The notes beneath the pieces are model-generated. The model ran no database searches, was not told the DNA's origin, and saw only the letters and a program-made list of their open reading frames with translations. Below are positions 1 to 5,035 of a DNA stretch of 6,975 bases, one piece after another. Source of the stretch: Cyanobium sp. Lineage in GTDB: Bacteria > Cyanobacteriota > Cyanobacteriia > PCC-6307 > Cyanobiaceae. Made by a program: the position numbers and the translations under genes. Where the stretch lies: NCBI GenBank assembly GCA_014191535.1, contig BJHC01000071.1:1-6975 (forward strand). The letters are read 5' to 3'. Position 1 is the first letter of the stretch, and every line of letters starts with the position of its first letter.

Positions 1-335
1 AGCAGCGCCTGCCCTATGGCGGTGGCGTTGAAGGCCCGCTCCCCCACCACCGCCCCTGCCGCAGTTTTGCTGAAGCGCACCACGTAGTGCAGATCGGCCT
101 GCTCGCCAGTGGGGTCGTGGCTGGTGGCCCGCCATTGGCCCTCGAACCAGCCGGGGTACAGCAGGTCGCCGCCGCGCCTGGGCCGGGGCAACGGTGCCGG
201 CAGGCTCCAGGCGGGCCAGGTTTCCAGCCGCTGCTCCAGGGGGTGCGCTGTTGCGTCGGCTGGGGGCAGGGCCAGGGCCGGAGCGGCTCCCCAGCCCAGC
301 AGCCAGGCGAGCAGCAGGCTGAGTAGAGGTCTCAC
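1..335 (-). CDS. Exported conserved cyanobacterial protein, DUF6816-like (3' end beyond the window)
   Basis: About 111 N-terminal residues are visible; the gene continues past the left edge. From the GTG at 335 the protein opens with a clear signal peptide: Met-Arg, a Leu/Trp-rich hydrophobic core (residues 4-18) and an Ala-Leu-Ala cleavage site at 20-22, so the mature protein should be periplasmic, thylakoid-lumenal or membrane-attached. It continues with a Trp/Pro-rich stretch (WPAWSLPAPLP, residues 40-50) and YPGWFEGQW (59-67), then a beta-rich segment with VVRFSKT and GERAFNATAIG. I recall this pattern from the cyanobacterial DUF6816 family, whose function is unknown. No ATG lies in frame upstream; GTG is chosen because it places the signal peptide exactly at the N-terminus, although TTG codons just upstream are possible. 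No strong Shine-Dalgarno sequence is visible. It is divergent from the CRR7 gene, with 90 bp between starts. Confidence 0.72.
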   Translation of the reverse strand, partial: MRPLLSLLLAWLLGWGAAPALALPPADATAHPLEQRLETWPAWSLPAPLPRPRRGGDLLYPGWFEGQWRATSHDPTGEQADLHYVVRFSKTAAGAVVGERAFNATAIGQAL

Positions 336-425
336 CAGAGCAGGGGCCAACAAGCGGAGCAAGGGGCGTGGCAGGCTGCGGCGATCCTGGCGGGCCTGCG
401 GGGCTGCTGCTGCCCTCTGATCGTG
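336..425. other. Divergent intergenic region between the DUF6816-like and CRR7 genes
   Basis: This 90-bp GC-rich gap must carry the 5' signals of both flanking genes. I see no convincing -10/-35 pair, repeat or strong Shine-Dalgarno sequence. The only A/T-containing stretch is close to the CRR7 start (around 418-427). Confidence 0.4.
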
Positions 426-689
426 ATGTCGGACCCCCTCATCCGCGCCTTGGATCACTACGTGGTGCTGGAGCCCGGCCGGGCCGAGGAGCTGCTGAGC
501 GCCGCTGACACCCTGCACTGGCTGGAGCGCCAGCTGGCCCGGCTGGCGGCGCCCCCCTCCGATCTGGCCGCTCTGCCCGATGGCTCTGCCCGGGCCCAGC
601 GTCTGCTGGAAACCGCCTGCGAACTCGAGCTGGAGCCCGGGGTCTCGGTGCAGTGGTTTGCCATCCGCCTCGAGCCCCCCGGCTCGTGA
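426..689 (+). CDS. CRR7 (chlororespiratory reduction 7) family protein, DUF3571
   Basis: An 87-residue soluble protein. In plants CRR7 is a stromal factor needed to assemble and accumulate the chloroplast NDH complex; the cyanobacterial homologue is presumed to act on NDH-1, though that role is inferred from the plant protein. Visible family features are HYVVLEPG (residues 11-18), a Leu/Trp-rich helix (LHWLERQL, 30-37), a central LAALPDG and the C-terminal CELELEPG (65-72) followed by VQWFAIRLE (75-83). This matches the plant pattern YVLLEPG ... CELEI ... VQWYxVRLE as I recall it. The length is right for the family. The reading frame also has a GTG immediately before the ATG (423); ATG 426 is preferred. 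No signal peptide or membrane segment is present. It is convergent with aroK, with only 25 bp between the stop codons. Confidence 0.75.
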   Translation: MSDPLIRALDHYVVLEPGRAEELLSAADTLHWLERQLARLAAPPSDLAALPDGSARAQRLLETACELELEPGVSVQWFAIRLEPPGS

Positions 690-714
690 TGGCAGGGGCC
701 TGGGGATACGCCGC

Positions 715-1338
715 TCAGTTGATCGAGCGGCCCCGTTCCCCGGCTTCATTCACCACCTCCAGGCGGTGCTCCGGTGGAGCCTCACGCTGCTTCAGCACCG
801 AGGGCAGGGCCTCCAAAATCTGGGCCGCCACCTGATCGGGGGGGCGTCCGTCCTGCTGGATGTGCAGATCGGCCTGGGCATAGAGGGGCCGGCGCTGCGT
901 CAGCAGCTCCGTCAGCCGGGCGGCCGGATCGGGGGCCGCCATCAGCGGCCGGGGGGTGGGGTCCGCCGCCAGCCGCTCCAGCAGCACCGCATCGGGGGCA
1001 TCCAGCCAGATCACCACCCCCTGATGCAGCTGTCCCCAGTTCTGGGGCTGGGTCACCACACCGCCGCCGGTGGCCACCACCAGCGAGTGCCAACTGGCGA
1101 TCTGATTGAGCACCGCCGCCTCCAGGCGGCGAAAGCCCTCCTCCCCCTCGCTGGCGAACAGCTCCGGAATGGAGCGGCCCGCCACCTGCTCCAGGCTGGT
1201 GTCGGCATCTAGGAAGCGGTAGCCGAGTTGCTCGGCCAGATGCCGACCGGCGCTGCTTTTGCCGCTGCCCATCATTCCGATCAGGTAGAGGTTCAACCCC
1301 TCCAGGCGCTGTCGCAGGGTGCTGTGGGGGGCAGTCAT
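715..1338 (-). CDS. aroK: Shikimate kinase
   Basis: A 207-residue cytoplasmic NMP-kinase-fold enzyme that phosphorylates shikimate with ATP to shikimate 3-phosphate, the fifth step of the chorismate pathway to aromatic amino acids, folate precursors and quinones. The Walker A loop GMMGSGKSS is at residues 21-29. The shikimate-binding residues are Asp46 in FLDADT, Arg70 in EGFRRLE and the GGG at 91-93. The lid carries TPRPLM with Arg130, and the adenine-side helix carries RRPLY (149-153). All key residues are present. ATG 1338 gives about 18 residues before the first beta strand; the open frame extends upstream, but its sequence there is unlike the family. The polar C-terminal tail after about residue 185 is longer than in E. 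coli AroK. The gene is divergent from the PTPS-like gene across a 61-bp gap. Confidence 0.95.
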   Translation of the reverse strand: MTAPHSTLRQRLEGLNLYLIGMMGSGKSSAGRHLAEQLGYRFLDADTSLEQVAGRSIPELFASEGEEGFRRLEAAVLNQIASWHSLVVATGGGVVTQPQNWGQLHQGVVIWLDAPDAVLLERLAADPTPRPLMAAPDPAARLTELLTQRRPLYAQADLHIQQDGRPPDQVAAQILEALPSVLKQREAPPEHRLEVVNEAGERGRSIN

Positions 1339-1399
1339 CGGGCAGCAGCCAGGCCGGCGACCATCCTTCTTAGGATGCGCGATCAACACACGCGCTGTC
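1339..1399. promoter_or_regulatory. Divergent aroK / PTPS-like promoter region with two inverted repeats
   Basis: This 61-bp gap must hold the 5' signals of both genes and is more A/T-rich than its surroundings. It contains a perfect 6-bp inverted repeat, CATCCT-tctt-AGGATG, at 1362-1377. A second one follows, GCGCG-9 nt-CGCGC, with arms at 1377-1381 and 1391-1395. TAGGAT at 1371-1376 is a weak -10-like hexamer for the plus-strand gene, and no good -35 accompanies it. The repeats may be an operator or a 5' hairpin. This is inference from sequence alone. Confidence 0.35.
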
Positions 1400-2368
1400 A
1401 TGACCCCGCCCGTGATGGCGGCGCCCCCGGCGAGCCCGGTGCCCGCCCCACCCGCCGACCCCGGCCAGGGAGCCCATGGCCGGGGTCGGCCCTGCGTGAT
1501 CACACGCCGGGCCACCTTCAGTGCCAGCCACCGCTATTGGCTGCCCGAGCTCACCCCGGAGCAAAACCAGGCCCGCTTCGGGGCCTGCAGCCTGGAGCCC
1601 GGCCACGGCCACAACTACGAGCTGATCGTGGCCATGGGCGGGGGGCTGGATGCCGATGGCATGGTGCTCAACCTCTCGGACGTGAAGCACGCGATCCGCG
1701 AGCAGGTGACAGGGCAGTTGGACTTCCGTTGCCTGAACGGCGTCTGGCCCGAGTTCGATCTGCAGCGCCCCGAGGCGATGCTGCCCACCACCGAGGCCCT
1801 GGCCCTGGCCATCTGGCGCCGCCTGGCGCCCCACCTGCCGCTGATGGGCCTGCGGCTGCACGAAACCGACACCCTTTGGGCCGATGTGCTCGGCGATTCC
1901 ATGGAAGCTTTTCTCACCATCCGCACCCACTTCGCCGCCGCCCATCGCCTGGCTCGGCCTGAGCTGAGTGCGGAGCAGAACGACGCCATCTATGGCAAGT
2001 GCGCCCGCCCCCATGGCCATGGCCACAACTACCTGCTGGAGGTGACCGTGCGCGGCGCCATCGATCCGCGCACCGGCATGGTGTGCGATCTGGCGGCCCT
2101 GCAGCAACGGGTGGATGCGCTGGTGGTGGAGCCCTTTGACCACACCTTCCTCAACAAGGACGTGGCCCACTTCGCCACCACCGTGCCCACCGCCGAGAAC
2201 ATCGCCCTGCACATCGCCGACCTGCTGAGCGCTCCGGTGGCCGAGCTGGGGGCCACCCTCCACAAGATCCGCCTGCAGGAGAGCCCCAACAACGCCGCCG
2301 AGGTGTTCGCCGAAGTCCCCCAGCTGGGGATGCGCCCCCAGGCCCTCGAGGCCCTTGCCGGCGCCTGA
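1400..2368 (+). CDS. Tandem-domain 6-pyruvoyl-tetrahydropterin / 6-carboxytetrahydropterin synthase (PTPS/QueD) family protein
   Basis: 322 residues containing two complete PTPS-fold domains, about 36-165 and 170-305; bacterial PTPS/QueD proteins are usually single domains of about 120-150 residues. The family acts on 7,8-dihydroneopterin triphosphate, giving pyruvoyl- or carboxy-tetrahydropterin for biopterin or queuosine synthesis. Domain 1 has zinc ligands His44, His69 and His71 (GHGHNY), catalytic-type Cys63 (six residues before His69) and Glu155. Its usual Asp-His pair reads Asp108-Phe109. Domain 2 has His182, Cys201, His207, His209, the complete Asp247-His248 pair (FDHTFLN) and Glu294. 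Domain 2 therefore looks catalytically complete and domain 1 impaired. ATG 1400 gives a Pro/Ala-rich leader; ATG 1415 and GTG 1496 are alternatives. The gene overlaps the downstream reductase by 14 bp, which suggests a coupled operon. I cannot say whether the product serves biopterin (cyanobacteria make biopterin glucosides) or queuosine. Confidence 0.88.
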   Translation: MTPPVMAAPPASPVPAPPADPGQGAHGRGRPCVITRRATFSASHRYWLPELTPEQNQARFGACSLEPGHGHNYELIVAMGGGLDADGMVLNLSDVKHAIREQVTGQLDFRCLNGVWPEFDLQRPEAMLPTTEALALAIWRRLAPHLPLMGLRLHETDTLWADVLGDSMEAFLTIRTHFAAAHRLARPELSAEQNDAIYGKCARPHGHGHNYLLEVTVRGAIDPRTGMVCDLAALQQRVDALVVEPFDHTFLNKDVAHFATTVPTAENIALHIADLLSAPVAELGATLHKIRLQESPNNAAEVFAEVPQLGMRPQALEALAGA

Positions 2369-3032
2369 GCTGCGGCTGGTGCTGGCGGTCAGCCTGGATG
2401 GCCGGCTGGCGCCGGCCCAGGGTGGCGCCGCCCAGCTGGGTGGAACAGGCGATCGGCGGGTGCTGGAGGAGGCCCTGGCCTGGTCCGACGCGTGCCTGAT
2501 CGGTGCCCGCACCCTGCGGTTGCATGGCACCACCTGCCTGATTCACGCGCCGGATCTGCTGGAGCGGCGCCGGTGCAGCCAGCTCCCGGATCAGCCCGTG
2601 GCGGTGGTGGTGAGCCGGTCGGGAGATCTGGATCCAGCCCTGCCGTTTTTTCGCCAGCCCCTGCCGCGTTGGTTGCTGTCTCCCTTGGACCCCGCTGACG
2701 CGTCCCCGGCGGCCGGTTTTGATCGCCAGTTGACCCTCCAGCACTGGCCCGAGGCGCTGGCGGCCCTGGCGGATGCCGGCCTGCGCCGGCTGGTGCTGCT
2801 CGGGGGCGCGGAGTTGGCGGGGCAGCTGCTGCACGAGCAGCTGGTGGATGAACTGCAGCTCACCCTCTGCCCGCAGCTGCTGGGCGGTGCCCACAGCTGG
2901 CTGCCGGCTGCCCTCAGCCTGGAGCCCAACCGCTGGACGCTGCAGGAGCAGCGGGCCCTGGGGGGGGATGAACTGCTGCTGCGCTACCGCCGCCTTAGGG
3001 AACCGGCGCCGGCGCTGGCGCCGCCGCCTTGA
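2355..3032 (+). CDS. RibD C-terminal / dihydrofolate-reductase-fold reductase, stand-alone
   Basis: 225 residues with the NADPH-dependent DHFR-like fold of the RibD C-terminal domain, without the N-terminal deaminase domain of a full RibD. Visible features are the first strand LRLVLAVSLDGRLA (residues 6-19), DACLIGARTLRLHG (46-58), and the typical C-terminal block LVLLGGAELAGQLL ... LVDELQLTLCPQLLGG (146-178). Homologous domains reduce the ribosyl group of the pyrimidine intermediate in riboflavin synthesis; the real substrate here is unknown. The start is TTG 2355, the only good start in frame upstream of the first strand, with GAGG shortly before it; it lies inside the PTPS-like gene, so translational coupling is likely. 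That pairing suggests a pterin substrate, which is inference. The Pro/Ala-rich C-terminal tail (216-225) lies in the 38-bp tail-to-tail overlap with the minus-strand gene. Confidence 0.8.
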   Translation: MPAPELRLVLAVSLDGRLAPAQGGAAQLGGTGDRRVLEEALAWSDACLIGARTLRLHGTTCLIHAPDLLERRRCSQLPDQPVAVVVSRSGDLDPALPFFRQPLPRWLLSPLDPADASPAAGFDRQLTLQHWPEALAALADAGLRRLVLLGGAELAGQLLHEQLVDELQLTLCPQLLGGAHSWLPAALSLEPNRWTLQEQRALGGDELLLRYRRLREPAPALAPPP

Positions 3033-3468
3033 ACCGTTTGGCCAGCTCCCGGATGGGCACGTCCTGGAAGCTCTCCGGCGGCAGCCCTAGCAGCCGTCCG
3101 GCGCAGCGCTTCACCACCAGTTCGCTGTCGTCGCCGAAGCGGCCGGCCAACAGTTCGCTCATCACACCGAGGCCGCGGCCGCTGCGCTCGGTTTCATCCA
3201 CCAGGCAGCGGCTGGTGGGGCCCGCCAGGGCGCGGCAGGGCGGCCCCATGCGCTCCTCCAGGCTCTTGTCGCCGGCACTGGCCCATTGCTGGCAGGCGGC
3301 GCTGATGCGCAGCTCCAGTTGCGGGCGCATCAACGACAGCAACGGCGCCAGCATCCCGGCCTGGGCCGCCGTGGGGGTCGCCGTCAGCAGCAGCGCACTG
3401 CCTAGGGTTCCGGCCGCAGCCCCCAGCCTTCGCCTGCCCTGATGGTTGAGCTCACGGCCCGCTGGCAT
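2995..3468 (-). CDS. Exported cysteine-containing hypothetical protein (picocyanobacterial)
   Basis: A 157-residue protein that I do not recognise as a named family. From ATG 3468 it begins with a basic n-region (RRR at 12-14), a hydrophobic core (about 15-30) and a cleavage site after AQA (35-37), so it is probably secreted to the periplasm or thylakoid lumen. The mature part has four cysteines (59, 78, 88, 122), enough for two disulfides. It also has a helix-rich centre with LAGPTSRCLVDETERSGRGLG (81-101) and AGRFGDDSELVVKRC (108-122), and an Ala/Pro-rich tail. ATG 3468 is the only in-frame ATG that preserves the signal peptide; a later ATG (3357) would remove it. The open frame continues far upstream, but only as a shadow of the acetyltransferase gene. 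It overlaps the reductase by 38 bp tail to tail and the acetyltransferase by 27 bp head to head. Confidence 0.68.
   Translation of the reverse strand: MPAGRELNHQGRRRLGAAAGTLGSALLLTATPTAAQAGMLAPLLSLMRPQLELRISAACQQWASAGDKSLEERMGPPCRALAGPTSRCLVDETERSGRGLGVMSELLAGRFGDDSELVVKRCAGRLLGLPPESFQDVPIRELAKRFKAAAPAPAPVP
3004..3023. repeat. GC-rich inverted repeat in the convergent gene overlap
   Basis: CGGCGCC (3004-3010) and GGCGCCG (3017-3023) can pair as a 7-bp stem around a 6-nt loop. It sits just before the reductase stop codon and near the stop of the opposite gene, so it could slow or end transcription from both sides. There is no T-run on either strand, so it is not a standard intrinsic terminator. 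The repeat may simply reflect the alternating Pro/Ala codons it encodes. Confidence 0.3.
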
Positions 3469-4638
3469 CGTGCGATGGAGGAGATTCCCGAGGCGCAGTG
3501 GCATGCCCTGACGGCTGCGGATCCGATCCCCTTTTACTCCTGGCGCTGGCTGGTGCGGCTGGAGCGCAGCGGCAGCGTGGTGCCGCGCCAGGGGTGGCAA
3601 CCCTGCCATCTGGGCCTGTGGAGCGGGGAGCGGCTGATCGCTGCCGCGCCGCTCTATCTCAAGGGCCACAGCTACGGCGAGTTTGTTTTCGATCAATCCT
3701 TCGCCCAGTTGGCGGGCCAGCTGGGGCATCGCTACTACCCCAAATTGCTGGGGATGAGTCCGCTGAGCCCCGTGGTGGGCTACCGCTTCTTCACCGCCCC
3801 CGATCAGGACGCCGCCGCCCTCACGCCGCTGATGCTGGAGCTGATCGATGGCTTTTGCCGCGAGCATCGGATTTTCAGTTGCAACTTCCTCTACGTGGAT
3901 CCCAGCTGGCGACCGCTGGCGGAGACGGCTGGATGCCACACCTGGCTCAATCAACAGAGCCTCTGGAGCAACCAGAGCTACGGCTCCTTTGACGACTACC
4001 TGGCCAGCTTCAACGCCAACCAGCGCCGCAACATCAAGCGGGAGCGCAAGGCGGTGCAGGCGGCCGGACTGACGGTGACCCCCGTGGCGGGGGCGGAGAT
4101 CAGCCCACGGTTGCTGGAGCGCATGCACCACTTCTATGCCCAGCACTGTGCCCGCTGGGGGCCCTGGGGCAGCAAATACCTCACGGCGGATTTCTTTGAG
4201 CAGGATGCCGAGGAGCTGCGGTCGTCGCTGGTGCTGTTCAGCGCCCACCGCGGCGATCCCCAGGATCCCGTGGCGATGTCGCTGTGCGTGCATCACGGGG
4301 AGCAGCTCTGGGGGCGTTACTGGGGCAGCGACGAGGAGATCGACCATCTGCACTTTGAGGTCTGCTACTACGCGCCGATTGCGTGGGCGATCGCCAACGG
4401 CGTGCAGCAGTTCGACCCCGGTGCCGGCGGCAGCCACAAACGGCGCCGGGGGTTTGTGGCCCGACCCCACGCCAGCCTGCACCGCTGGTACGACGACGGC
4501 TTTGAGACGATCCTGCGGCGCTGGTTGCCGGAGGCGAATGCCGAGCAGCTCGCCGAGATCGAGGCCATCAACGCGGAGTTGCCGTTCACCGCATCGGCCC
4601 CCAGCCTGGGGGACCTCAGCGCCGGCTCCGCTGCGTAA
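3442..4638 (+). CDS. DUF482 / GNAT-fold peptidogalycan biosynthesis-type protein
   Basis: 398 residues, the usual length for the DUF482 family (COG3146), which has a GNAT/FemAB-like acyltransferase fold and is often labelled peptidogalycan biosynthesis/recognition without a proven reaction. Family blocks, in order, are an N-terminal RWHRAMEEIPEAQWHAL (7-23), PFYSWRWLVRLERSGS (30-45), the strongly conserved APLYLKGHSYGEFVFD (69-84) and YYPKLL (98-103). These are followed by the basic SFNANQRRNIKRERK (189-203) and the C-terminal FDPGAGGSHKRRRGF (324-338), a likely acyl-CoA or substrate loop. No signal peptide or membrane helix is present, so it should be cytoplasmic. Start ATG 3442 is preferred because the RWH segment is typical of the family; ATG 3475 would cut it off but would remove the head-to-head overlap with the minus-strand gene. 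DUF4346 follows after 10 bp, probably in the same transcript. The substrate is unknown. Confidence 0.85.
   Translation: MVELTARWHRAMEEIPEAQWHALTAADPIPFYSWRWLVRLERSGSVVPRQGWQPCHLGLWSGERLIAAAPLYLKGHSYGEFVFDQSFAQLAGQLGHRYYPKLLGMSPLSPVVGYRFFTAPDQDAAALTPLMLELIDGFCREHRIFSCNFLYVDPSWRPLAETAGCHTWLNQQSLWSNQSYGSFDDYLASFNANQRRNIKRERKAVQAAGLTVTPVAGAEISPRLLERMHHFYAQHCARWGPWGSKYLTADFFEQDAEELRSSLVLFSAHRGDPQDPVAMSLCVHHGEQLWGRYWGSDEEIDHLHFEVCYYAPIAWAIANGVQQFDPGAGGSHKRRRGFVARPHASLHRWYDDGFETILRRWLPEANAEQLAEIEAINAELPFTASAPSLGDLSAGSAA
4386..4395. repeat. Single HIP1-type palindrome
   Basis: GGCGATCGCC is the extended form of the cyanobacterial HIP1 octamer GCGATCGC (4387-4394). It lies within the DUF482 gene and encodes part of WAIANG. 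It is the only copy I noticed in the window. Confidence 0.6.
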
Positions 4639-4648
4639 CATCCCCGCC

Positions 4649-5035
4649 ATGAGCAGCTTGTCCGCGGAGCAGCGCCACCAGCTCGATGAGCGGCTCTCCC
4701 AGCGCTTCATCGCCCTTGATCCGGCTGGGTATTTCCTGATCAAGCTCGACCGTGACTCCGGTGAGCTGATCGCCGAGCACTACGGCAACGGCATTGATGA
4801 GCGCGGCCTGGCCACCGACCCGGACACCGGTGAGGTGATCAGCTGCCGCCGTGCCGATCCCCGCGCGCCGATTGCCACTTACCGCGGCCGCAGCGCCAAG
4901 GAGCTGGGGATGGCCCTCACCGAAGGGGACGGCCCCTTCCCGATCAGCCGCCTCGACCATGCCCTCTATCTGGGCCGGGAGCTGCAGAAGGCGCAGCGCT
5001 GCCTGGAGGAGGGCAGCACCTACATCCAGGACTAA
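4649..5035 (+). CDS. DUF4346 domain-containing protein
   Basis: 128 residues, a cyanobacterial conserved protein of unknown function. The DUF4346 signature as I recall it is visible: GYFLIKLDRDSGELIAEHY (27-45), NGIDERGLATDPDTGEVI (47-64), a TYRGRSAKEL segment (77-86) and the C-terminal PISRLDHALYLGRELQKA (98-115). It is a small soluble alpha/beta domain with no signal peptide or membrane segment. The start is ATG 4649, 10 bp after the acetyltransferase stop; there is no obvious Shine-Dalgarno sequence, so translation may be coupled. The stop codon overlaps that of the convergent radical SAM gene by 4 bp. No function is proposed. Confidence 0.82.
   Translation: MSSLSAEQRHQLDERLSQRFIALDPAGYFLIKLDRDSGELIAEHYGNGIDERGLATDPDTGEVISCRRADPRAPIATYRGRSAKELGMALTEGDGPFPISRLDHALYLGRELQKAQRCLEEGSTYIQD

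Noticed and set aside
87..420. Two open plus-strand frames of about 80-100 codons at the left edge
   Set aside because: The minus strand here encodes a signal peptide and DUF6816-like motifs; the plus-strand frames are Gly/Gln/Arg-rich and without motifs.
690..714. Intrinsic terminator between the CRR7 and aroK stop codons
   Set aside because: No stem followed by a T-run was found on either strand in the 25-bp gap.
1319..1399. Upstream extension of the PTPS-like protein to ATG 1319
   Set aside because: It would run through the divergent gap and into the aroK start; the extra residues do not resemble the family.
1339..1515. Upstream extension of AroK to ATG 1515
   Set aside because: It would add 59 Gly/Pro-rich residues antisense to the PTPS leader; ATG 1338 gives the normal distance to Walker A.
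1370..2533. Open minus-strand frame of 387 codons opposite the PTPS-like gene
   Set aside because: It is the antisense of two clear PTPS domains and has shadow composition, with no recognisable domain.
3442..4638. FemX/FemAB peptidoglycan bridge aminoacyltransferase
   Set aside because: The SYGEFVFD, YYPKLL and GAGGSHKRRRGF blocks fit DUF482 better, although the two families share the GNAT-like fold.
2995..4743. Open minus-strand frame of 582 codons across the acetyltransferase gene
   Set aside because: Only the last 157 codons resemble a protein (signal peptide, then Cys-containing domain). The upstream part is the antisense of the well-supported DUF482 gene and has low-complexity His/Gln/Ala-rich composition typical of shadows in GC-rich DNA.
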